From Phoronis australis (Eukaryota > Phoronida > Phoronidae), in contig NMRA01000192.1 of assembly GCA_002633005.1 (NCBI GenBank), forward strand, positions 409,140 to 465,887: a DNA stretch of 56,748 nucleotides, read 5' to 3'. Position numbers and translations under genes: made by a program. Every line of letters starts with the position of its first letter. The first letter of the stretch is position 1. The notes under the pieces are model-generated. The model ran no database searches and was not told where the DNA came from. It saw nothing but the letters and a program-made list of their open reading frames with translations. This document shows positions 13,287 through 24,400 of the stretch, piece by piece.

Positions 13287-13936
13287 CAAAGTACAACGAC
13301 ACATACATTGACATCTATAGGTTTTTGTGTGTTAAACCAGTAGTAATGAAGGTGAATTACTAATAAAACCTCACAAAACATAAAACATTAAACTATTTAT
13401 TAGAATTAATCTGACAGTTAATTCGAAAACGGATGGCGGCGGACATTCTAATCTAGCATATTGAACTTTAAAATTATATGTCAAAACAAACTCCGTCGTT
13501 TTCACCATTTCCTATCTATTTTAGTAGAAAAAAATCATTTTATTGTCGATTCCCCATGGTGCGCAGTGCAAACATTGACTAGTTTGTAGGAGCTGTAATG
13601 ACAACCGATTATTGTTTATTCCTTTAGAAAGTTAAGGTCAGGATGTCAACGTACATGAAAACTCAAAAAGATTTTAACCATTAAAGACTGCGACCTATAA
13701 TCGCTTTTACATTTAGAAAGTGTGGTTAAGGTCCGCGACTTGTTTCTTATCGGTTATTTTGGAAAATTACTCCCCTCCCCCCATCCAAATAGCCATTGTC
13801 AAACGAAGAATTTCTGACAAAACCATTGAACTGAGCCACCCTCTGTAAGCGGCTGGGCTGGCCTAGGGATTTCAAATGCGATTTCCGTATGTTTACGTAT
13901 ATATTATCTTTTGTGAAGTTTTAAAATATTTTCAAT

Positions 13937-13957
13937 CATAATAATAATAATAATAAT
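13937..13957. repeat. (ATA)7 microsatellite
   Basis: Seven pure ATA units. Confidence 0.85.
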
Positions 13958-14535
13958 CTCATTGACCATGATTGTTGGTTGAGATGAAGTCACTTATGCT
14001 GGCCGTGACCGTTTATATCTTAAATCTAAGTTCGAAAGTCGTTGATGTAGACACTGGTTTAAGTAAAAATCAAGAAACAGGCTGATACTAAGAACTTACT
14101 AGTTTTATTTCAATCGAGTGAAGTAATAAAATCATTATGATAAAATTCCGCTCGCTTCTTTGCATAATTTACTATAAAGGGTGGATTGTGTTTCGCCAAG
14201 GTTTTTTTTTTCATTAAGAAAGATGTGTCAAGGTTTGACGTCAATTCCGGTTTCGTCAGCAGAGACCTCTATATGAGATATTCAGAACCAACGATAACTG
14301 CCACGAAGCTTGCAAAAACAAAGCACAAGGTAGGAGTGCGGGAAGAAAGTTTGTGACTTTGTGAGCCGGCGAAGCATAACAGGCTATAGGACATGTTTTA
14401 GAGAGTCCTTTGTCAATGTTTGCCATGCATAACCGAGCCGTTTGTGAGTTCAGGCTTAAAAGTTTGTGGATGAGTTACACTGTAACTGCTTAACTGTGTT
14501 AACCCGGCGTTGCCATGAACCATATTGGATACATG

Positions 14536-14760
14536 CGCGCATTCAGCCTTTAATATGGGGGGCTCGCATTTCCTACGATGTGGACCTTTTACCGACAAAA
14601 AAAACCCGAAGGACTAAAAAAAAGGGGGACCACGTCCAGGGCTGTGAACTGAGCGTTTGCACCTTTTTAGTGGTCTTTTGTCTCGTTTTCTCGGACTTTT
14701 TTGTTTCACTTCGCCAAATGGGGGGCTCGTTCGAGCCCCCCGAGTCTCCCCTGGGTGCGC
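14536..14760 (+). mobile_element. MITE of the GCGC-ACCCAG family with ACATG target duplication
   Basis: Left end GCGCATTCAGCCTTTAATAT, right end CCCCTGGGTGCGC (reverse complement GCGCACCCAGGGG). ACATG lies directly outside both ends (14531-14535 and 14761-14765). The interior shares GGGGGGCTC and GTGGACCTTTTAC with the copy at 32054. There is also an internal hairpin GGGGGGCTCGTTCGAGCCCC. Confidence 0.65.
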
Positions 14761-14832
14761 ACATGTTATAAGTTATAAGCGAGGAACTATGAAGTGCGCC
14801 ATCTGATATCCTTAGCATTTGATTGTAGACCC

Positions 14833-14945
14833 GTAGGCGGATTTAGGGGGTGTACACAACAAAATGTCGTCGGCATGCTGTCTACTCTCAGCTAAAAAAA
14901 TGCCATTTAACCGTTTGTCTGCTGCTAAATTTGTTGTGTGATCAT
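14833..14945. mobile_element. Possible MITE end plus short hairpin
   Basis: GTAGGCGGATTTAGGGGG looks like the left end of the GGCGGATTTAGG family, followed by ACACAACAAAAT and, ~65 bp on, its reverse complement AATTTGTTGTGT. No right terminus was found, so it may be a truncated or unrelated copy. Confidence 0.35.
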
Positions 14946-14949
14946 TTGC

Positions 14950-17900
14950 GTCGGGTTTCAAGGTCCCGATTCATAGCGTCACCGAACCATTGGCCTTTTT
15001 TCGCCGAGACTTCAACATAGAACTCTAATGAGCCCTGGAATGCCAACTTTAGCACGTAACCTATGTATTCTATTATTAAAGCTTGCGACCTCAACACTAA
15101 GCCACGAGAGTGCACTGAGAATTTCCGACTGCCTGCGTGACAGCCTCGTCCCCAAGCCTCAATATGCGCTGATCGGTTTAGCCATTTGAGGCATAGTTAT
15201 GGGAAATGAAATGTTTCAGAATTCTGACACATTTTTACGGAAAACGCCGAAATATCACAAGTAATATAACTTTGAAATTTTCTACAGTATAAATTATTGC
15301 AAAAATGATGTACTTTGATTCCAAAAAGAATGAAAATACGTACGCCAACTTACGAAAAATTACTTAATATTACTTATCTAAGTGCGTGTGTTTATGTACC
15401 TGCGTGTGTGCGTGTGTCTGTGTGTTATTACTGTTTTCAGTTGTTTCTATAATAATTCATTTGTGAAATGATACCGTTTTTGTTAATTCAGTCGATTTCT
15501 GAGATGTGTGCCTACAGTTATCTGTAGTATTTACCTATATCCGTGAAATAAAATTCAAAAAAATAAAAAGTCTACCTTGTAAAATAATCCAATACAGTAC
15601 TTCGTGTTGCTGACAGCGTATTTACCAATTGTCCCGCTCTCGGCGGACTATCCCACTTTTTATTTTTCCCGCCATTCCGCCACACCATTTAAATATCCCG
15701 CTTTTTGACACGCGGTCAAATTGATATATTATCACATTGTAATTTCCCACACGACATAGCCATATTTTTTCCCTCGATTAGAAAGAAAGAACGTGGCGTT
15801 TCATGTTTTTCCGGCACATGCAATTCCCGATTCAACTATAAAAAAAACAACAACAAAAAACGCTGCCCGTACGTTTTTGTGTGTTGCAGCAAACATTTCA
15901 CACTTACGGTTTGACTTAAACACAGATATCCCACTTTTTATTCGGAAGTTCTGCTTTTCAATCCAGTTATTCCGTTTTTTCGTTCTTAGATATTGACCGA
16001 AAACTGTGCAGCAGGTGTTCAAAGTAACATTGTCTCTTTTTATGTATATTGTTATTTTCCAAAGTCCACTTTCTTTAGTAGTATAAGAATCGTAAAATGC
16101 GTTCCAACATATCTTGCTTGTGGGATCACTAACTTTTACTTTCTGAAGAAAAAAGATATTTCTAAACTTTTGAAGAAAGTCCTTCAGCGCAAGCAATGTG
16201 ATAGATGTTTCCCCAATTTTCAGCTTTCAGAAGACCCTTGTTTTCAAATTTCTGATAGATACCTGGAGTTTTATAACATTTTTCGTAAATGCCACTGCAT
16301 CCTGAACTTTTACTGAATAATATAATTGTATTCAACGGCACCAACGGTCAAATTAATTATAACATTTAAATATGTATTATTTTGAACGAATGCCTGACTA
16401 AATTATCCACAGCAATTGTGAGGGGTCCATGATGTTCTAAAGCCTTTGCATGTTTTTATAGGGTAGAAATCTTTTCAATCATTGAAATCATTTCCCTCAT
16501 GGCTTAACTTGATCATTTATTTAACCTCTCTGGTTCATTTTCTTTGTGCGTTACTATTACACGCTGTTATTTTTCACCTTTTGGTAACACTCTTGGTTTT
16601 TGAATACACATATAGTTTAATCCAGTCAGGTATGCGAAATGATAATTACTTATCAGTGAATTAAAGTGTTTATATTTTGATTATGGTATAATAATCAAGA
16701 ACTGTAAAAGGGCTAATAATGATATGGCTCTTGGGCAATTCAGTTGAAGAACTGCGGAGTTGCGAAAAGTTTTATAGGCAGTAAATTCTCTACCAAATAC
16801 ATGTACATGTACACACACCTGAACAAACGATTACAAACAAATCTCACGCATGCGTGGCTCAACCTCAGCGGCCTCCAGATCGGAGTCGGCATTCGGCGGC
16901 TAGAGTTCTACATGTACATGTTAGCTACTGTAGAATTAAAGAAGTAATGACACTTTCACAACAAATACCCAGGTATGTATGTAGTTGAGGAGGTCTAAAT
17001 TTATAGGCGAATGAAAGTTGTATTTATTGGGGGCCAAAATGTTTGGGTGCTGAAGTACACATAATTAGTCGATGAGGGAGGATATTACAGTCCCCCTCTG
17101 GCTTCTGCTCAGTCGTACATTTGCAGCTTCCCCGTAGTCAACCCTTGTTTTGCTGTTTTTACATCGGGTTTCTTAAACATCAATTTTTGTAAGCTTTTCC
17201 CGTGTTTCATTCACGTGTTAATTGCATTTTGAACAATTAGGAAGACTTTGACTTATCTACCTGCCCTAACTGGATACACTTCATGACCGTCCTGATTGGC
17301 ATCATCTGTCGCTGTCAGCTCCAACTTTACGTGTCTCAGATAAAATGCTAAATAATTTCTATGCATATTGTTAACAGAGAAAACATTTCAATTTTTATGT
17401 GCCGATACATGCGTGCGCACGTCAAATGAACGTTAATTTTCCAGAAGAAAAAATAATCATTTTACTGAGAATTCCACGGTGAAGGGTGTATTTGCTTGAA
17501 TTGCTGCCGAACGAACCGACAACTAGTCACAGGCTATGCGTAGGCTACGCGCTCCATTTTGGTGATGATTAAGACCGATAACCTCTGAAGTATTTTCTTC
17601 ATTCCTGGTGTGTGCTCTGGTAACGGAAATCATGGTGAGGAATATTGTGATACCGAATTCGTTAGCTTAAGTGATTTAATTTCATTTTCCTCTCTGGTTT
17701 AGTGACACAAAAACTCGAGCTCATATACCGTGTTATTAGGCAGTGAGTGTTTGAGAGCTGAAAACTGTGTGTTAGTGCGCAACCGTGTTCCATGAGTCTG
17801 GCGGAGCCGTTTTAGTGAGTCAGTCAAGTTGATCAGGTCCGACGGCCGTGTTGATTCACACCCCTCTGCCAGTGCACTATCGTCGACACCCTACCCTGAG

Positions 17901-18199
17901 GGAGAACAGATACGTAAAAATGAAATATCGCCGATCTTACTGCAACAGAAGCACCTCTTGTCCCAAAGGTTATTAAGTACCTGGATTATCGTGTGTGAAG
18001 TGCACATTTGCGTTTATCATGTCAGTAGTCAAAAAGTGCTCTGGTCGTTCGAAGGTTTCACTGGCGACATCTATTGGTCATTCCGACTACCAGTGTGCTT
18101 GAATGAAGCTGACTACAGATGGTGATGAGTTACTTACCAACCTGACTACTGCTGTGTCACCTAATACATGTAGTTGTAATTTTAGTTTGCATATTTTTT
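14950..18199. other. Non-genic DNA
   Basis: Frames of 107-131 codons at 15801-16316 lie in AT-rich sequence with recurring ATCCCACTTTTTATT-type strings and overlap each other on both strands. Four TACATGTA octamers (16798, 16804, 16909, 18165). A 98-codon frame at 17829-18125 has no domain. Confidence 0.5.
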
Positions 18200-18920
18200 G
18201 TGTATCTTCTGAGATCAATGATGGAATTTTGCGAAATTTGTAGAAATAGGCCGCTATTAAGGATACGACGATGTCTTTCCATTTTTGGACGGAGTCGTCT
18301 TATTCTGCACCACATTGTCGTCAGTGTATTATTTTGAGTTCGTATTTTGGTGTTCGCGGCTTTGTCTGCCAAACCACTCGAAGGGTAATTGTGAAACTTA
18401 GCAGTTGTGTTTTTGATGAGAAGACGGTAGCTGACATTAATTTTTGGACGCGTCTGACAATTGTGGCGCACCGTGGTGATGACTCTGTCAACTTAATCTT
18501 TTGCAGGTTCCCTGTGAAGTTTTGCTTTTTTGGTTTTGCTACAAAGGTGACAACGGCTGCCCATGACTTTTGGACGGCTCTGTCTCCCACTGTACCCCTA
18601 GTGGCAATTTGCGTTTCACGTTTGCATCTGAATATTCAGAATTCCTCAATGTTTTTTCATGAAATTTGGAAACAGGTTCTATTTTGAAGACAACAGCATC
18701 TTTTCCTTTTGAAATGGATTCGACGTATTCTTAGATTGACGGATCTGACAACCGTTGTGTCTCGAAATGGCTTTTTTCACGTTGGCTTCGTCATATTTGG
18801 AGCTCCTTGACGGGTTTTTATGAAATTTGGTAAATCGTTTGCAATAAAGAGACGACGTTGCTTTACCACGGGGCGGGCTCGACCTATTGACGCATATTCT
18901 GGCGCCATCTGATGGCCATT
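18200..18920. repeat. Field of degenerate ~125-160-bp repeats
   Basis: ATTTTTGGACGG-type blocks recur at 18281, 18440 and 18567, and CATGAAATTTGG-type blocks at 18658 and 18819. Several units end in CTCF-like strings (CCCCTAGTGGCA at 18594, GCGCCATCTGATGGCC at 18901). Further diverged copies are at 30280-30370, 36890-36960, 37000-37120 and 37240-37360. Frames spanning it have no recognisable domain. Confidence 0.5.
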
Positions 18921-21111
18921 GATGCTGTGCGTGAACTTGGAATTGAATATTATTTAAGGCAAAAAAGGTGAAATTTTTGTTCGGTGAAAAGAATTTTTGT
19001 AATTATTGGCCTCGCGATCAACCATTTTCTCTTTTACCGTAACTTGTGTCGCTGAACTGGATGAATATGTGAATGGCTAAATCGATTATTTTTGTTCGGT
19101 GAAACTGATCGCCCGTAGTTGAAAAAGTTGGTTAAAATTGACATTATCTTATTCAATTGTAATTTGAATAAGTGCAGTTTAAATTTTTATGAACATTAAC
19201 GTGATTATTTGAGTGAAGTTGTCAAGTTGCCTTGCGTATTCGAAGTTCACGCAACACTCACTTCTGCTTAATCTTGAGATTAAGCAGGATTCCAAGTTCA
19301 CGTACAGCAAGGACACCGTTTGAGGCACAGTCCTGAGCGCATTTTAACGTTAAGCGTTGCCCTTATTTGACTGAACGTTTGTTTTTGTACGCGTGAGAAT
19401 GGTGTTGATGATTACGAACGGGGTTACAGTATTCCTCCAATGATGCGCTTTTTGTACGTTCAGCCTAAAATTAATTTGCGGAGATAACGCATCGTAGTTG
19501 AGTTATTTGAATTAAGGGGACATCACCTGTTTACGGTTGCGAAGGTTATGATATGAGATTATTGTTGTGTGGTGAATCTTTGTAGTCATTAGCTTTCACT
19601 AGAGCTACAAAATAATAAATCCGTTGTTTTTGTGTTTTTACAAATCGCCAAATCTCCCGTTATATGGCAAACAGTTACAGAAATCAAGACCGGTGACTTA
19701 ACGTGTTAAATACGCTTAAATACTGTGTTATTTATCACTTGGGATTTGATTCCGTAAGCAAATACTTTGGCTGCGACTGTCAAGATTCCAGCTTCGAATA
19801 CGCGCTGGGGCTGACGTCATAAAATCACTTTTCTTTTGGATAATGTAATTTTAATGTGCAGTTGCTGTTTTGGGATTCCACACAAGGTCATAAAATAAAA
19901 GTGCCATCTATTGCCATGGAGACATTTTAACAAGATATGCATGTAGATATGCCTTTGGCGTAAAATAAGCAGATGTATGTTAATTCTTACAAGACCAAGA
20001 TTGATTCTCACGACGAGTTTACAGGTATCCCTTACCCATATGACAGGCACACGTCTCAAACATCATTTTGCCAATAAGCTGTGTCTAGACAGTTCAAGTT
20101 TCACCAGGGATAATTCATCCCCAGCCAGCCATTGCACCCATGCCTGCCACGTATTAAGCAGAAATGGAGAAAGTCCGCGCTCTGTGCCATTGTTATCGCG
20201 GAAACAAAATTGCGCACGCGCGTAGCCTGGCGACAGTTACTTCCGTCTTAGCGCATGGGCAAGCGCGCTGCGGTAAGTTAATTGGGCTCACATAATATTA
20301 CTCGGAAGTGGCGGGTCAAAAGTTTCTACACGGGCGTCAAGTTTCACCAGTTGTGCCCAGTGATGTCTTTACTACTGGGCCGCTTTCCGTCTTGAAATAA
20401 CTTGTGGGTTCGTGCGCCTGTGCTGGGTCTCATATATAATGCACGATTACGTTACGTCGACAAATATTACTAAACGGTGCTTGTGCTGCACTAACATATC
20501 ATTATACATGGACCAGCCACATCTATAAATAAATGTAAATATAAACAAAATAGACAATTAAATATAGGGAAAAATAGACTTAACAGTTATCGTAACCCAA
20601 GGACAGTGAACACTAGTTCTGCGTCATTAGAACCGAGTATCGTCCATCCGAGGGGTCATCGTCCAAATCGAACAATAACTCCCAGGTATTGGATAAATAA
20701 GTGTTAACAGAGCGTTATTCTGACAAATTTGTGCAAGCGAGTTTCTTTAGCCATCAAAACTGAATCATGGACGCGTCCAACTCAGTCGCCCCAGGGTGAC
20801 GCTAAAAACGTAATGTCAATGGGATTCAGGCGATGTCAGCTTCGTAATGTTCGTTTTGGGTAGATTGACGTCATCTAAAATTAAAAGACTTGTTTCTTCC
20901 TCAACACAAGATGGAGAGGCTCACTGACACATAGTCACGCTACGTAAGCCAGGCGACATCAGACTTGTTCGGAGGTTGTTTCATGAACAGAGTTCGGTTG
21001 CAATATAGGCGTACTGCCTCCTGGTGACGAAATGTAGAAGCAAGTTCCAGCAAATGCTGTCTTAGATCACACACATTTTACAAAGGCACTGAGTCCGTAA
21101 TAATTATCAAT
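18921..21111. other. 3' flank of the TRAF gene, non-genic
   Basis: Includes a repeated TTTTTGTTCGGTGAA (18976, 19092) and the 19264 hairpin. The region just below 21112 should hold the TRAF 3' UTR, but its end cannot be placed. Confidence 0.5.
19264..19285. repeat. Short hairpin TGCTTAATCT/AGATTAAGCA
   Basis: A 10-bp perfect stem with a 2-nt loop. It could act as a transcript hairpin, but there is no gene context to support a role. Confidence 0.6.
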
Positions 21112-21440
21112 TTATAACATGATCATATCTTCGCTGTCAATGTCAACTTTTATGTACATTGTGTCATCTCGGATGTAGTCGAGCGTGTTCAAAATGCCGA
21201 GCTCGCAGAATCGCGCGGCCCCGAAACTTGCATTACGCTCTCCGACTGGACGCCCAAGAAATTGTTTGTTTTCCTTGCAGGTATTGGGTTTCATGCTGTA
21301 GGTGACATTTCTTCTCGCGGAAGGATCTTGACACTGGTCGATCAGGGTGAACGTGATGCGGTGACAAAATGGCCATAGCAACAAAGGGTCGTATTCTCCG
21401 CGACAAATGCACACGAACAGTGACATGTACTTCCCGCGAG
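21112..21440 (-). CDS. TRAF: TRAF gene exon 7: second half of the MATH domain and stop
   Basis: 329 nt; acceptor TGTTATTTCCAG, phase 1, ending in TAA. It holds the TRAF-C core: YMSLFVCICRGEYD, LLLWPF, ITFTLIDQCQDPS, FLGRPVGERN, FGAARF and YIRDDTMYIKV. A strictly spaced TRAF-C with no frameshift or internal stop argues for a functional gene rather than a pseudogene. Confidence 0.93.
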
Positions 21441-24400
21441 CTGGAAATAACAAGATGGCAAGTCTTAAAATTTACAACAATGTGATCGTTGAAATGCTTT
21501 ATGACATGAAACACAACATTTTGTTGCAAACAAACTTTTTGCAATAGTATTTTTCATGCTTTCTTGATGCTTACAATGCATTTGACCGACTGAATCATGT
21601 CAAATTGTTAAAGAAACTCATTAGTAGAAATTTGCCATGCTTTATTGTTTTAATCTTAATTGGTAAATCGAACAACAATTCTGATTGTGTTGGGGACGTG
21701 TTTTTTCAATATTTCTCAAAGCTTCACCTGGCGTACGACAAGGTCGTCCACTATCGCGCTACCTTTTCAATGTCGACATGGATGGACGTAGCTCACGCAT
21801 CTTTGAATGCCTATAAAATTGACTGTGTAGTATCTAATTGGTAAATAAATAATTTTAAGCGTGCCGATGGTCTGTTTCTGGTGTCACTCTCAGTTGCTGG
21901 AATTTGTAAACTTCTTGCAGCATCATGCGAACAGTACATGGCTTACAGCATGACGTCATGTATAATTCTACCAGCAGTGCTGTCATGTGTTTTAAACCTA
22001 CATTGTTAGTTATTTTTTTATTTCTAGGCTTAATTTCTACCTGAATAGTAAACCTTTAAAGGTTGAAAAAGAGAATTTTTTTTGGGTCACATCATAACTA
22101 GTTCCTTGACGGATGACTCTGACATCTTACGACAACGGAGAAAACCAACTCTCTGATTAGAAAATTCCATATGTGTAATTTCACTGTCAAAATTCATGTT
22201 TCCGCCTTTCTTTATCCCAATGTATACCGCCTACCTGTGGTGGAATTTCATTTGTGTTACTTTCAGTATGTTTAATACTCCCATATCATAGTGTGTTTAA
22301 GCGTTTTCTAGTACTGTGTTAATGATTTTTTGATTTTAAGTACTGTAAACGGACTCTACAAAAACTTATTTAAATCCCTTCCGCGTGGCTCTTCTAATCT
22401 CACTTTTTGTGATGTAAATGAATTCCATGCTTGCCGTAGTTATAGTAGTTCTGCAGTTTGTAGTTATTGTATGAGTTTGGCAGCTTTTGTTATGTGCAAC
22501 ACATCACATTTAATATCATATCACTTTGACACTTACCCACATTGCATAAAATACGTAAAAATTAACGCCCCTCGGGCGATAATTCAACAAAATCCACCGG
22601 GCTCTAGATAACGGGGAATAACGACTGAGAACATGTAATAATCTATTTATACCACATACTGAACGAGAAACAATGCAATGAATCGATCTACCTTTCTCGA
22701 CTCGCCTCGGCTTTGTAACTACATGTACTTTCTATGTCAGAGGCCCGGGGTCGGAGGTCGTGACTTTTTAAGAAAAGCCGAGCTATTTTTGTCAAATATT
22801 GCTTTTACTCAAAACCAATTGAAAAATAAAACAAAATAGAAATAAAATGAATCTATGAATTAAGGTTTAGCAACTATTATAGCTTACTACACATTTTATC
22901 ACGCTAAGCTTCGACCGGGAAAATGTCGTCTGCTAAAGTAGGTTACCACTAGTAACTGACTATAATGCTAAAGTCAAAGGATCCCGACGACACGATACCC
23001 GCACTCAAATTGGAGATCGATGATTTACAAGTGAGAGAATACGAGAGAAAAATTTCTCTGAATTAATTTTATGGAAATTATGCGTCTTATTTTTCATAGC
23101 GTATAAACGTCGGTGCAATGCCCTTTTTTGAACAAGCGATTGTTGCGCGTGCTTATTTAAGTATTCTATTTTCACGTTCGATGACGTCAGCCTCTGTGTA
23201 GTGGTAAAGTCGGCCACTCGAATCTCTTGAGGCCCGGGTTCGAATCCGGCCTCGGTTTCCCGCCAAAATGTTTTCTCACAAGTGATTGATTTATACCACA
23301 ATATTAGCCTCGAATGGCAGATACAACTCTGTAATAACCCATAAAGTTATCTCACTAGTGGGATAACATTTTGCGGGAAACCGAGGCAGGATTCGAACCC
23401 GCGCCTCAAGAGTTTCGAGTCACCGACTTTGGCACTACACCACTCAGCGGCTGACGTCATCGAACGTGAAAATAGAATACTTAAATGAGCACGCGCAACA
23501 ATCTCATGTTCAGCAAAGGGCATTTCACTGACATTTATACGCTATGAAAAATAAGACGCATAATTTCCATAAAAACGATATTTTAATTCAGTGAATTTTT
23601 TCTCTCGTGTTCTCTCACTTGTAAATCACCGATCTCCAATTTGAATGCGGGTATCGTGTCGTCGAAATCCTTTGACTTGAGCATTGTAGTCAGTTACTAG
23701 TGGTAACCTACTTTAGCAGACAATATTTTCCCGGTCGAAGCTTAGCGTGATAAAATATGTAGTAAGCTATAATAGTTGCTTGGCCTTAATTTATAGATTC
23801 ACTTTATTCTATGTTGTTTAAATTTTCAATTGCTTTTGAGTATAAGCATTATTTGACAAAAATAGCTCGGCTTTTCATAAAAGTTCATGACCTCCGACCC
23901 TCTGACATAGAAAGTAGTTACAAAGCCGAGGCGAGTCGAGAAAGGTAGATCGATTCATTGCAATGTTTCTCGTTCAGTATGTGGTATAAATAGATTATTA
24001 CATGCTCTCAGTCGTTATCCCCCTTATCTAGAACCCTCGTGGATTTTGGAGAATTATTACCCTCGGGGTTAACGCCCCTCGGGTGATAATTCTCCAAAAT
24101 CAACTCGGGCTCTAGATAACGGGGGATAACGACATCGCCATGTAATAATCTATATTTATCGCTCAGAGCAGCGAGACTGACACTTTCCGCCGTGTCACTT
24201 TCCGCCGTGCTAACTTACCTTTTCCTTCACCGTATAGGCAACAAGACAGCGCCAACTTGTAACCATGGCGACTGGTCAAAAATGGCGGACTAAACACGGT
24301 CGGTTTCTTGCCTGCCTTCGCCTCATTAAGTTTGTCCTCGTAATGGTCTATCTTCCAGACCAGTTGTGAACCGTATAATTTCTCCAGAGTTGTCATTCTA

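Larger units (their letters stand above)
21441..24218 (-). other. Intron 6 of the TRAF gene
   Basis: A 2778-bp intron, GT-AG. It is packed with mobile DNA: a LINE reverse-transcriptase relic (21560-21999, opposite strand) and a long inverted repeat (22561-24073) with a terminal palindrome. About 500 bp between them (22000-22560) shows nothing recognisable. Confidence 0.85.

Noticed and set aside
12998-13381. Poly-Val, poly-Asn and poly-Cys frames of up to 121 codons
   Set aside because: Product of the (GTT)n microsatellite, open on both strands.
15801-16316. 131- and 107-codon frames on opposite strands
   Set aside because: They overlap, are AT-driven and lack a domain or convincing splice sites.
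17560-19500. LTR retrotransposon
   Set aside because: Repeated TTTTTGTTCGGTGAA strings suggested LTRs, but no paired LTRs, primer-binding site or pol domains could be found.
23187-23265. A functional tRNA gene
   Set aside because: Only the T arm and B box are good; the acceptor stem does not pair and the segment is part of a repeat.
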